Shown here one piece after another: positions 55,901 through 62,893 of a stretch of 64,000 nucleotides of DNA. Where the stretch lies: contig CBDCYT010000019.1 in the NCBI GenBank assembly GCA_965224325.1, positions 95,489 to 159,488 of the forward strand. Direction: 5' to 3'. The notes under the pieces are model-generated. The model did no database searches. It was not told the DNA's origin and saw nothing but the letters and a program-made list of their open reading frames with translations. This DNA is from CBDCMJ01 sp965224325. GTDB taxonomy: Bacteria; Chloroflexota; Dehalococcoidia; Lucifugimonadales; UBA3495. Every line of letters starts with the position of its first letter. Within the stretch, counting starts at the first letter, position 1. Made by a program: the position numbers and the translations under genes.

Positions 55901-55960
55901 GAGCAATACCTCTGGACGCACCGCGGTACCCAAAGTAGTGAGAAAAAGGATACTCGCTGA
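52919..55960 (+). CDS. hsdR: Type I restriction endonuclease/translocase subunit HsdR
   Basis: A 1013-residue motor and nuclease subunit. The N-terminal PD-(D/E)XK nuclease motif is SLDLVIYLNGIPIF then TAELKNP (residues about 155-176). The SF2 translocase carries VQHSAGSGKTF (Walker A, about 320), VDEAHSSQ (about 428), FAFTATP, and MLIVANKFQTGFDQP with QTLSRLNR (motifs V and VI). A coiled C-terminal region follows. All key residues are present, so together with HsdM and HsdS the system looks functional. It starts ten bases inside hsdS, giving tight translational coupling. The 287 bp after it hold no gene. Confidence 0.94.
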   Translation: MQVEVSERAFEDAIEACLVQNSERLIGEERGSYLDMTPGGYRKRTSDDYERALCVIPEDVLDFVLVTQPQEWQRLSQHHGAAVEEQFLKRLASEIARRGALDVLRHGIRDMGCRFRLAYFRPSSGLNEETRQLYRGNVFSVARQLHYSERNNKSLDLVIYLNGIPIFTAELKNPLTGQTVQDAIRQYRTDRDPREPLFAYGRCLAHFAVDPDLVYVTTQLAGPKTRFLPFNQGKFGGAGNPPVPPTQNDYATSYLWEGTWARDSVLDLVRQFIHEVEEEDDRGRKTGKRYLIFPRYQQLDCVRRLVSDARQRGTGQRYLVQHSAGSGKTFTIAWLAHQLSTLHDAQDRRVFDSIVVISDRRVLDRQLQTAMRQFEQTLGVVENVDTTSRQLKEALESGKTIIVTTLQKFPVIAQEIGDLPGQRFALIVDEAHSSQSGEGTHGPRDVLAAPSLEEAEAEDADVPTPEDEDLDNAALAQMARRQQPANVSTFAFTATPKPKTLELLGARRPDGSFTPFHLYSMRQAIEEGFILDVLESYTTYKAYWRLLKTIEDDPRYDKSKASYLLRSFVDLHPHAIDEKVRIMVEHFTVKSQSEIGGRAKAMIVTRSRLHAIRYKLAVDRCLTELGNPFKTLVAFSGTVQDGGQSYTEANMNSIPEAQTARMFESPEYRMLIVANKFQTGFDQPLLQTMYVDKKLGGVNAVQTLSRLNRTHPAKPGTMVIDFTNESDDIQAAFQPYYETTILSEATDPNLLYEVQTRLKTYPVFTDEDVDAFAGVSFRDGSTQAQLYAALAPSVQRFSELQDDERQEFRGQVTDYVRLYSFLAQVITFLDADLEKLYVFARHFRRLLKVEREQLPLEIQQSIDMESYRIQQTANGKVALERKGDKLNPVRTKEPGQRTPEELEALSRIIADLNERFGIELGPEHRITLGRMMERLEEDSSLEVATKVNTLENVRITFDHKVEQVIQEIVDLNFDLYKRITDDPAFGEVVKNHLFEQYLWTHRGTQSSEKKDTR

Positions 55961-56247
55961 TTACTCTCAACGAGTAGTCTCCGTCTCAGACTCCCATTTA
56001 CGTGCAGATTCTTGACCTTATGGCCCAAGGGTCCTTTGCCACAATAAGCAGTTCATTTAGGAGGAAGGACGGATTTTCCAGTCGCAGTTTCTGACAAGAA
56101 TTAACGGCTGTCGGCGTCTAAGCTGGAATTGGAGCCCATCGTAGGTTAACTCAGGTGCAGATTCCTGTTTGTTACAGCAGCTTTGTAACCGAAGGAGCCG
56201 AGAGAAAATTGGCGGATTAGCACGGGATCTCTGAACCAAGAGTAATC

Positions 56248-56712
56248 ATGGAAGACTATACCGACGGCGTTCAACATCCGGCCGAGCGCTTGACTCCGTC
56301 CTCTGCCGGAGTTGAATGCCACCTGAAGTTAACCCAAGACATTATCTCTCGGATGGCGCGTAACAGCGCGCTGACCAAGACTTGGTGTGCCACCCTGGTT
56401 GCGGCCATTATGGTTTTGGTGGCCCGGACCGAAGTACCAATTTATTTGTGGGTTGCTGTTGTTCCCATCGTGCTGCTCTGTTTCGTTGACACTCGGTATC
56501 TTGCCCAAGAGAAAGCCTTCCGCCGTTCTTACAACGAATTTGTGAAACGATTGCACCGTCAGGAGTTGGCCCAAACAGCATTATTCGTTATTGGAAGCGA
56601 CGTGAGCACCAAAGAGAACTGGTCAGCTTTTGGTTCTTGGTCTGTGTTGCCATTCTACGCAGGTATGGCGCTTGCCATAGTAATCATGTTCGTGTTGATG
56701 TGCTTTGCCTGA
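56248..56712 (+). CDS. Small multi-pass membrane protein, second copy of the TIR-partner family
   Basis: A 154-residue protein with helices at about residues 46-62, 66-84 and 130-152. It shares the block QDIISRMARNS, KTWCATLVAAIMVLVART and the following FVDTRYLAQEKAFRRSYNEF with the protein at 50523. The N and C termini differ from that copy. It is convergent with a TIR-domain gene 16 bp away on the opposite strand. Having two copies of this otherwise rare-looking protein beside TIR genes strengthens the functional link. The start is at ATG 56248; no strong ribosome site is seen. Confidence 0.65.
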   Translation: MEDYTDGVQHPAERLTPSSAGVECHLKLTQDIISRMARNSALTKTWCATLVAAIMVLVARTEVPIYLWVAVVPIVLLCFVDTRYLAQEKAFRRSYNEFVKRLHRQELAQTALFVIGSDVSTKENWSAFGSWSVLPFYAGMALAIVIMFVLMCFA

Positions 56713-56728
56713 CAGGGTGGTAAGTGCC

Positions 56729-57721
56729 TCATTCGACGAATCTGATCCTCCCCGTTCGTTCCAAGCGTGAAACCTCTCTTTCTGGGGAATCTTGTGCAGA
56801 CATTTTGGCTATGCTTTCCATAAAGATAGCCCGGGTGCTTGACGGCCCCTTAAGTACCTGCAGTAAGTTTGAGCACCAACTCTGTAATTCAGCCCCAGTG
56901 GCGAGGATGGGCCATTTCCGTAGGTAACTTGGCAGGTCTAGCGTCGGCCCGTCCTCATCTACAACTAAGAACGTGGCAATTTTAGACTCCGTTTCCCTGG
57001 CTACTCCAATCTCGAAGGGGACCCACCACGAGGTATTGGTCGCCTCAGATACGATGGTCAGGATGCTGGGCGTTTCTCTAATCACCTCGCGCAGGTAGTC
57101 TTCCAAATCAGGATGATCTCCGTTGACGTTGGGATCCCATCGGTCCAGATAGCCAACCAACCCGGCATTCGCCAGTATCCTAGCCGCCGCTTGTGCCGGA
57201 CGAAGGTCTGTGGATTTGTGGGAAATGAAGGTGCTGTACATGGACCAGTCGACCGGTCGGGTCCCTGGAGGCCCAGCCTCATTGAAATACATGGTTCCTG
57301 GCTCCGGTCCTCGGTCAGAACCGACAACCAAATATTCACGCCGCATTGAATCCTCCGGGCCAATTCTAAAGTCGCTTGAAATATAACTATCATGCGGTAT
57401 CACATCCTGGAATAGTGCCGGTTGCACAGGCAACTCAGATTCAGCCGCAGCATCGGCCAGCGATACCAGCATCTGCACCGCAGCGTATAGGTGTATTTTG
57501 GGCAGTCCCATATAGCAGTGCTGTTCAAGCCAGCTAGGATACTCGCACCGACAGAAGACATCTTCGACGCTCCAGCGCTTGGCGTATGCTTCTTGCCGCT
57601 TCGAACTGGCGCGCTTGATCTCCCCGCCGAATAGCCTGATGTCCTGTTCTGGGTCTTCCCAGGATTCATAACCGCAGGTGGTGTAACTCAACTTCCGGCC
57701 AACGGCGAAAGTGATGGACAT
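56729..57721 (-). CDS. TIR-domain protein with N-terminal extension
   Basis: A 330-residue protein. The C-terminal half (about 160-290) is a classical bacterial TIR domain: YSTFISHKSTDLRPAQAAAR, GLVGYLDRWDPN, EDYLREVIRETPSILTIVS, and NTSWWVPFEIGVARET, with the catalytic Glu in PFEIG. The first 150 residues are unfamiliar and lack a signal peptide; they may sense the trigger or bind a partner. TIR domains in defence cleave NAD or make signal molecules. It is transcribed toward the membrane-protein gene at 56248, with 16 bp between the stops. It differs from the two DUF1863-type TIR proteins upstream. Confidence 0.8.
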   Translation of the reverse strand: MSITFAVGRKLSYTTCGYESWEDPEQDIRLFGGEIKRASSKRQEAYAKRWSVEDVFCRCEYPSWLEQHCYMGLPKIHLYAAVQMLVSLADAAAESELPVQPALFQDVIPHDSYISSDFRIGPEDSMRREYLVVGSDRGPEPGTMYFNEAGPPGTRPVDWSMYSTFISHKSTDLRPAQAAARILANAGLVGYLDRWDPNVNGDHPDLEDYLREVIRETPSILTIVSEATNTSWWVPFEIGVARETESKIATFLVVDEDGPTLDLPSYLRKWPILATGAELQSWCSNLLQVLKGPSSTRAIFMESIAKMSAQDSPEREVSRLERTGRIRFVE

Positions 57722-57901
57722 TGGTTCGGGTGTTAGACCCTTTTACGCGAGCCTCCGCGCGTGTTGGACGCCCGTTTTTGGTTGCGCTAGACTTAGTAGT
57801 GTAACCGGCGGTTCTTTACAGCGGTACTTCCCACCGAAAAGTTCGCAATTCGGTACGTGCAGGCCCACCTAACAGGGTTCGAACCGACAATTTGGCAACC
57901 T

Positions 57902-58020
57902 GTCTCTGGCAAGCTGAAGGATAAGTTGCTGGATAGGGAGACCCTCTACACGTTGTTGGGAGTCGGTGTATTGACCGAGCAGCACAGGCGAACCTGCAAT
58001 CGTGTCAAGCCGCTGTCGGC
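57902..58020 (+). pseudogene. IS3 orfB remnant
   Basis: The sequence reads SGKLKDKLLDRETLYTLLGV then GVLTEQHRRTCNRVKPLSAT, matching FNGKLRDELLDREVFYTLLE and onward in the OrfB at 21976-22845. Only the Glu-box region is left. It is not part of an intact element. Confidence 0.8.
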
Positions 58021-58130
58021 AACCAGCGAAGGCCGGACGCTTTGGGCGCTGCTGGGTCAGAAGGGAATCCCGTATTTTGGCCTCGAATGGGGTTGTAAGA
58101 CCTCAAGGCGGGATAGCCCCAAGTAAACCC

Positions 58131-58705
58131 ATAATATCCCATCGCCGATGTGGTATACGATGTGGGAATCGTAAGGCCTTTGTGCCGATAACAGCAGCTA
58201 CTAGCTTCAAAACTCGGGAGAAGATGCTCCCACCCCTCACGTTGCCTCCCCCCTGACCCCCCGGCAGCCGACCCTGGAAAGGCCGCCGAAACTCCCGTCA
58301 CTGGCTGCCGAGGGGGCCCTAAGCCGCCCGCCGCGCCGCCGAGGGCGCCCTGAGCCGCCCGCCGCACCTCCAGAACGGGCCAAATCGCCGGGGGAATAAG
58401 CAATCCGCCGGTCAAAAAACTCCCCCAAGATCCACGCCGGCGCTGAATAATTATCTTCTTTGATGGGGTTTTCCTAGGGCAAATAACCCGCCGCCGTTGC
58501 ACCTGGGCGCTCAACCTTACACTTGATACTAGCTGAATAAATTGGGCCATACACCTTTCCGGACGCTTGGGAGCAGACAACCCGGAGCCCGCCGCCGCAG
58601 GCACAAATCGGGGGTCCGGTCCAGGCCGATTCGGGCCCGCGCGGCGGGATCTCGGCCTGGAGTACAAGAGCGCCACAATGTTTCGTATCCGATCTGCGGG
58701 GAGAG
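58131..58705. other. Intergenic stretch with GC-rich tandem repeat
   Basis: No supported gene; the minus-strand frame across 58005-58730 is Gly/Arg/Pro-rich, lacks protein-like features and spans the IS relic. Two copies of a 28-bp unit beginning GCCGAGGG and ending AGCCGCCCGCCGC lie at 58306-58333 and 58338-58365, differing at two positions. Confidence 0.6.
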
Positions 58706-58709
58706 GACC

Positions 58710-59159
58710 ATGACCGCCGGGGAAGAGCAACTATTGACGGCCTACCTGCTGTCCACCGGAGAGATCGAGGAGGCTGGCCATTTCACCGGCTGGTATGCCG
58801 CGATCCGGAACGGGAGCGCCGGCGGGGAGGTCGAGTACAAAGAGGTGTTGGCCTTGGCCGGGGCCTGGCGGCGCGGCTTCCACCAGGGCTACGTGGCCGC
58901 CCAGGAACCGCCGGAAGCGGAGGGGTTGCCCCGCCCGAGGCGGCATTATCATGTCCAGGCGTACCGCCGGAATCGGGAGCCGCAGCGGCCAATCAAGAAC
59001 CTTGCCATCACCACCGTAACCGGCGGCTACTTGAGCCGTAGCGCCGCGAACCGGGCCGCCTGGCGGGACTTTCCCGAGGAGATCACGTCGGTCCGGGAGT
59101 GCCAGGATTTGGACTGTGGCTTAGAGCCTATCCAACAACCCCGCTGGCGCGGAAAGTAA
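58710..59159 (+). CDS. Hypothetical protein with 3' end altered by IS5 insertion
   Basis: A 149-codon frame beginning MTAGEEQLLTAYLLSTGEIE, preceded by GAGAGGACC. Residues 20-75 look like an ordinary soluble helical protein (HFTGWYAAIRNGSAGGEVEY then KEVLALAGAWRRGFHQGYVA). The C terminus is basic. The last 12 codons come from the IS5 left end (from 59124), which provides the stop. The original end is therefore unknown. I do not recognise the family. The longer frame from 58542 is not supported. Confidence 0.55.
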   Translation: MTAGEEQLLTAYLLSTGEIEEAGHFTGWYAAIRNGSAGGEVEYKEVLALAGAWRRGFHQGYVAAQEPPEAEGLPRPRRHYHVQAYRRNREPQRPIKNLAITTVTGGYLSRSAANRAAWRDFPEEITSVRECQDLDCGLEPIQQPRWRGK

Positions 59160-59544
59160 TCCAGGCGCAAGCGAAATGAAGCATAGCCACATAGTTCTCC
59201 ACTTTTTTCTCCCAGCGGATCAGCAGACGCCTGAACCGGTTCAGCCAACTGTGGGTTCGTTCCACGATCCAGCGACGCGCCCGGTAGCCGGGGATGCTTC
59301 TCTTCTCTGCCCGTTCTTCTCCACGGCTCTTGATATGGCCGATGTATCCCCAGGCTGCCACCAGCTTTCGAACTTCGGGATAATCGCACCCTTTGTCCAG
59401 GCACATATTCTGGGGCTGGTACGCAGTTGGCTCAGGCCGCTGCACCATGGCAGCTTCCAAAATACGCTCTACCAGCTTCATATCGTGCCGGTTCGCTCCG
59501 TCCACGGCTACTCCAATGGGACGCCCATGGCCCTCGGTCAGCAA
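59128..59544 (-). CDS. IS5-family transposase, C-terminal frame
   Basis: The catalytic part: GRPIGVAVDGANRHDMKLVE (second Asp region), CLDKGCDYPEV, and the final Y-(2)-R-(3)-E-(6)-K-type signature in RRWIVERTHSWLNRFRRLLI. The frame opens upstream of the listed ATG, so the protein is normally made with the N-terminal frame by a frameshift at the G7A4 tract near 59596-59606. Residues and length agree with IS427-type transposases. Confidence 0.85.
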   Translation of the reverse strand: MLTEGHGRPIGVAVDGANRHDMKLVERILEAAMVQRPEPTAYQPQNMCLDKGCDYPEVRKLVAAWGYIGHIKSRGEERAEKRSIPGYRARRWIVERTHSWLNRFRRLLIRWEKKVENYVAMLHFACAWITFRASGVVG

Positions 59545-59581
59545 GCTCCTTTTGGCGCCCCCTTTGCCCCGGTCAGTGGGA

Positions 59582-60013
59582 TTAGGTCCTGTAGCTTTTC
59601 CCCCCCAAGGGCGCCTTGGTCATGGCTCCGTCCATCGCTTGCCACTCCCAGTCCAGGCCGTGGCGGGCATCATATTCAATCAGCCCTTCTTGCCATAGCC
59701 GCTCAAATACACCAGCGGCCCGCCACTGTTGAAACCGCAGATGGACCGTACTGGAGGCGCCGAAGCCCTTGGGCAGGGCTTTCCACTGGCGCCCGGTGCG
59801 CAACACGTAGAAGATGCCGTCCATACACTGGCGGGCTGGGGTATACCGGCGTCCTCCCTTGGGATGGGGGCGTTGTTGCGGCAGCAAAGGCTCGATACAC
59901 TGCCACATGCTCTCAGGAATACGCCACGCGTCGTCCACGGGACCCATTGGTTCCAGTTCGCACATCACACTCCTCCCATACTGTGGCCGTACTTTGGGAA
60001 GAAGCATAACCAA
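59582..60013 (-). CDS. IS5-family transposase, N-terminal frame
   Basis: A 143-residue frame with the DUF4096-like N-terminal domain (WQCIEPLLPQQRPHPKGGRR, QCMDGIFYVLRTGRQWKALP) and the first catalytic Asp in WQAMDGAMTKAPLGG. It starts at a TTG at 60013, or the ATG two codons on. The frame breaks at a run of seven G followed by four A; reading one base further on would continue as GPNPTDRGKGGAKRSLLTE into the C-terminal frame. Confidence 0.85.
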   Translation of the reverse strand: MVMLLPKVRPQYGRSVMCELEPMGPVDDAWRIPESMWQCIEPLLPQQRPHPKGGRRYTPARQCMDGIFYVLRTGRQWKALPKGFGASSTVHLRFQQWRAAGVFERLWQEGLIEYDARHGLDWEWQAMDGAMTKAPLGGKSYRT

Positions 60014-60060
60014 ATTATCAAATTCTGTCTAAGGTTGTTGGATAGGCTCTTAGCGGGGCC

Positions 60061-60322
60061 GGCAGCGCTACGGGCTTCGCAAGGAAACGGTGGAGCCGGT
60101 GTTCGGTCAGATCAAGCAGGGGCGGGGCTTCCGGCAGTTCCTGCTGCGGGGCCTGGAAAAAGTGAACCGGGAGTGGTCCCTGATCTGCACCGGGCATAAC
60201 CTGATGAAGCTGCTCCGGTTTGGGTCCGGGTCAGCCGCCCAGGGGATACCCCGATCCTTGGGCCAGAACCCGCTACTCCCAGCAATTTGGCCCATGCTCA
60301 GGCAATGGGATGCTACCGCCTG
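60061..60322 (+). pseudogene. IS1182-like transposase, C-terminal remnant
   Basis: The frame reads YGLRKETVEPVFGQIKQGRG then FRQFLLRGLEKVNREWSLIC and TGHNLMKLLRFG, the standard end of IS1182-type transposases, followed by an untypical tail. The 5' part is absent, and the IS5 element abuts it on the left. The remnant near 14.5 kb is from the same broad group. Confidence 0.75.
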
Positions 60323-60373
60323 AAGAGGACAAAACCGGTGATCGCCAGCTGGTCCAGCCTCCATCTGAACCAA

Positions 60374-60574
60374 TCAGCCATTCCTCGGACGGGCTGCTAG
60401 TGGCAGGCCTTCCACCAGGTCTCCGCTGACCACAATCGCGTCAGGTCGCGTCACGCCGGGTTCCTCCCGCGCACTGCGCTCAAAGTCTGCGACCAGACTT
60501 GACAATAACTCGTGATTCGAGACCGGCTCTCCTCCCGTTCGATGGAGATCCGAGATGTGCAGAAGCGTGTACAC
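60374..60574 (-). pseudogene. Calcineurin-like phosphoesterase, N-terminal fragment
   Basis: From a GTG at 60574 the frame reads MYTLLHISDLHRTGGEPVSN with the metal-binding DLH motif, then DAIVVSGDLVEGLP with the GDxxE motif. After that the sequence becomes unrelated and stops. Only the first two metal-binding motifs survive, so it cannot be active. Confidence 0.7.
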
Positions 60575-60674
60575 TGGCTAGCTCCCTAACTACGCCACAC
60601 CCCAGCGAAAAGCGTTCGTGATTGTGTACTGACGGTGCTATTCCTCCGTGAGCGCCCGTGCCTCCCGAGAGGAT

Positions 60675-60732
60675 CGGAGGCCTCCCTACCCAAGATCTGG
60701 TCTCGCAGCTTGCCGTTAGAGCTTCTCACATA
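60675..60732 (-). pseudogene. IS3 orfB remnant
   Basis: The minus-strand sequence encodes YVRSSNGKLRDQILGREA, matching YVESFNGKLRDELLDREV of IS3 OrfB. It lies just downstream of the PIN toxin gene. Confidence 0.7.
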
Positions 60733-60737
60733 CCTAG

Positions 60738-61133
60738 TCAGTCCAAGCGATCGATTCCAGGGCAGGTTTCGAATCCGCCGTCGAAGCTGAGAATGCGATT
60801 GGTCCCGGCCTTTCGCATCACCGCCACATGCAAGGCGTCCCGTGCGGAGAGGCCGTCTACAGAGCCAATTAGCGTCCTGGCAACCCGGATCTCGGACATG
60901 CCAAAGGTCAGAATGTCGTCGGCAATCGCATCAAGACTCTCGAAGGCAGCGTCAATGGCGTCAAGACGCTGAATAGCCGTGTATCGATGGAGTATCTCCT
61001 GGTAAACCTCCACGTCAGTGATAAGCTGCTCCCCATCTCGCACCAGTTGCGTTAAGACGGCTACGGCACGATCCTTATTGGGATGTGGAGCGCCCACCAA
61101 ATACATCGGCACGTTGGAGTCTATGAATATCAC
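60738..61133 (-). CDS. VapC-like PIN-domain toxin
   Basis: A 131-residue PIN ribonuclease: the N-terminal Asp in MIFIDSNVPMYLVG, the central Glu in DVEVYQEILHRY, and C-terminal LSARDALHVAVMRKAGTNRI then LSFDGGFE. All acidic residues expected for Mg2+-dependent RNA cleavage are present. It starts four bases inside the antitoxin gene (ATGA overlap), the standard arrangement. An IS3 relic follows directly. It is not closely similar to the PIN toxin at 13518. Confidence 0.88.
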   Translation of the reverse strand: MIFIDSNVPMYLVGAPHPNKDRAVAVLTQLVRDGEQLITDVEVYQEILHRYTAIQRLDAIDAAFESLDAIADDILTFGMSEIRVARTLIGSVDGLSARDALHVAVMRKAGTNRILSFDGGFETCPGIDRLD

Positions 61134-61381
61134 GGGAGGCGTTGCCCCACTTCAATCTCCCGGAGCATGACTTCTATATCGGCCGTCGGAAACTGGTGCC
61201 GCGAAGCATCAGCGATAGCGCGTAGCTTGGCTTCGACGGTTCCAGGGTGGTCGTCTCTTGCCTTGCGCAACGCCTGGCGAACCCATTCCGCGACGGTCAC
61301 TCGCTGTCTGCGAGCAACGCCCTGAATCTCTAAGTACTCTTCCTCATCTAGGAGGACTTGAAGGCGTTTGGACATACTCAC
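61130..61381 (-). CDS. Antitoxin of the VapC-like toxin (ribbon-helix-helix type)
   Basis: An 83-residue protein: MSMSKRLQVLLDEEEYLEIQ then GVARRQRVTVAEWVRQALRK matches the ribbon-helix-helix pattern of CopG/VapB-like antitoxins that bind operator DNA as dimers. The C-terminal half (DASRHQFPTADIEVMLREIE) would wrap the toxin. It is the upstream gene of the pair, so autoregulation is expected. Confidence 0.82.
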   Translation of the reverse strand: MSMSKRLQVLLDEEEYLEIQGVARRQRVTVAEWVRQALRKARDDHPGTVEAKLRAIADASRHQFPTADIEVMLREIEVGQRLP

Positions 61382-61786
61382 AGCCTAGTTGACTCTTGCC
61401 TGGTTAGTCAACTAGCTGTATTAGCAGGGAGCAGGAAAGGACGTGCCGAGGAGGTTTGGGCGACCGAAGGCCGGCGGGCGAAGTGACTTACATCTGAAGC
61501 GCGACAGCCGTCTTAAATGTACCGGACAGTGACCTAAAGGCGGTACCAGAACTGGTCACTGACCTGTGGGGTAGCCACCCCAGGTCGAGGAAGGAGGAGT
61601 CGGCCGAGCCAACCCCCCAAGGCCAATCAAGCGTCAGGCTGTATTATCCACCGGCGCCGAGAAGCCGACAAAAAGCCCTCTTAGCGGTTTCGGCAGAACT
61701 TGCCCACCGCCGGCGTCGCAACCAGTGGCAGGCCGTCGCCCAAATCCAAGCGATGCCGGAAGCGCAGACGGCCAAGATGCCGACCG
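61382..61786. other. Non-coding stretch
   Basis: No gene is supported. The promoter of the VapBC-like pair should be in the first 60 bp, which are AT-rich (TTGACT, CAACTAGCTGTATTAG). The rest shows nothing recognisable. Confidence 0.5.
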
Positions 61787-61903
61787 TCAGTCCTGCGACT
61801 GCCCCGGCCCCTCCGCCTTCGGCATGCGGTAGCCGACGCGGGGCTCGGTGAAGATGTAGGCGGGGCTGTTGGCGTCGTCGCCCAGCTTGCGTCGGACTAC
61901 ACC
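61787..61903 (-). pseudogene. Remnant of an OmpR-type winged-helix domain
   Basis: The minus strand reads VRRKLGDDANSPAYIFTEPR then VGYRMPKAEGPGQSQD and a stop, the end of an OmpR/PhoB-like regulator. The receiver domain and most of the winged helix are missing. It is related to the fragment at 40267-40362. Confidence 0.75.
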
Positions 61904-61975
61904 GTGAGAGTCAGTGTGCAGGCGCCGGCGCGGCCGGTCCGAGGCAGACGGCCCGGTGATTCTTCGGCCCCGGCG

Positions 61976-62284
61976 TTACTCGGCGTTGGTCTTCCTGCGC
62001 CGAGTTGGCCTCCGCTCCGCGGCGGCGCTGCCCTCTTCCCAGAAGAAGACCGCGTCCCCTTGGCGGTTCACGACGAGGCTCTTGCCAAGCAACTCAGCAG
62101 CCGCACCGAGGCGCCGGCGAATGGCAGCCGTAGTTTCACCTGCGTCCGGGATGAGCTTCCCGGCTTGGCCGGTTTCGAGTTGTCCGATGTAGTCCATGTA
62201 CTGTCGCATTATCACGCCGCGCTTTCCGCTCAGGGATAGCTCACGCTGCGCATCCTGGACGGAAACAACCGCAAGTGTTGGCAC
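61976..62284 (-). CDS. Small hypothetical protein
   Basis: A 102-residue protein starting MPTLAVVSVQDAQRELSLSG. The middle section (YIGQLETGQAGKLIPDAGET then TAAIRRRLGAAAELLGKSLV) looks like a small conserved domain, with two helices and a final strand VFFWEE before a basic tail. The pattern reminds me of short DNA-associated proteins of Chloroflexota mobile DNA, but I cannot name a family. It is flanked by relics on both sides. Confidence 0.55.
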   Translation of the reverse strand: MPTLAVVSVQDAQRELSLSGKRGVIMRQYMDYIGQLETGQAGKLIPDAGETTAAIRRRLGAAAELLGKSLVVNRQGDAVFFWEEGSAAAERRPTRRRKTNAE

Positions 62285-62384
62285 GTCTGTCAGAGACCCC
62301 CTGTCAATCTAATCTCAACACATAATAGACTGGGTCTGTTGACCGCAACAAGAGCAGTTGAGCCGGTAGAGGATCAAGAGCGGG

Positions 62385-62427
62385 CCGGACTAACATGGAA
62401 GGTGGTACAACCATTGGGGTCAGGTCA
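62385..62427 (+). repeat. IS3 right-end remnant
   Basis: CGGACTAACAT, then GTGGTACAAC and GGGGTCAGGTCA, correspond to the right end of the IS3 at 22830-22874. No transposase sequence precedes it. Confidence 0.75.
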
Positions 62428-62464
62428 CCTGGTGGGCCACGATGCGGCAGCGTCCGCCGGCGCT

Positions 62465-62572
62465 CCACCTGACTTTGGAACAAAGCCGGGTGAGGGGCCA
62501 GCAGGGCCCCGGTGAGGTGCTTCTAGCCGAGCACCTCAGTCCACTCGTCGAAGGGGAGGTTGGCGGCGGCCG
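62465..62572 (-). pseudogene. IS21 istB remnant
   Basis: The minus strand reads ANLPFDEWTEVLG, a stop, then KHLTGALLA, matching TNLPFDEWTEVFG and SERLTGALLD of IstB. It is less than 40 bp from the IS3 end remnant. Confidence 0.75.
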
Positions 62573-62576
62573 GGAT

Positions 62577-62646
62577 GGTTCCGTTTGCTTTTGGCGTACG
62601 GACTATCTGGTCGTAGGTATGCCATACTCTAAAAGCAAACGGAACC
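62577..62646. mobile_element. 70-bp MITE-like inverted-repeat element, copy 2
   Basis: Starts GGTTCCGTTTGCTTTTGG and ends AAAAGCAAACGGAACC, with terminal inverted repeats of at least 16 bases. It has the same length and ends as the copy at 40652-40721; the interior is about two-thirds alike. It sits five bases beyond the istB relic. Confidence 0.75.
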
Positions 62647-62893
62647 TCAACGCCGGCCCCCACGCCGACGACACCCGGGTTCCATCCCGACCGGGACGCT
62701 GGCGAACCCCACTCCGTCACCGACACGCACCCCGAGTCCTCCCGGACATCACCCATCTCTATGACCCAATTTCGCCCCCGATGGATCCGGCGCACATGGA
62801 CTGGCGCTGGGAACCAGAGCAGATTCGCCGAGAGGAATGAGGTGGCGGCAGGTAGAATGGAAGTCGATCCTAAGCGAAGAAAGGAAACACCAA

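Larger units (their letters stand above)
59124..60049 (-). mobile_element. IS5-family (IS427-like) insertion sequence, 926 bp
   Basis: Terminal inverted repeats GAGCCTATCCAACAACC (59124-59140) and its complement (60033-60049) are flanked by TTA on both sides (59121-59123 and 60050-60052). A TNA target duplication is characteristic of the IS427 group. Two transposase frames on the minus strand fill the element. The insertion is clean, so it is fairly recent; it lies at the 3' end of the hypothetical gene at 58710. Confidence 0.93.

Noticed and set aside
58005..58730. 241-codon minus-strand frame
   Set aside because: It crosses an IS3 relic and a GC-rich tandem repeat, has no start signal and has low-complexity composition.
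61700..62239. 179-codon plus-strand frame
   Set aside because: It lies opposite a winged-helix relic and a more protein-like minus-strand gene at 61976-62284.
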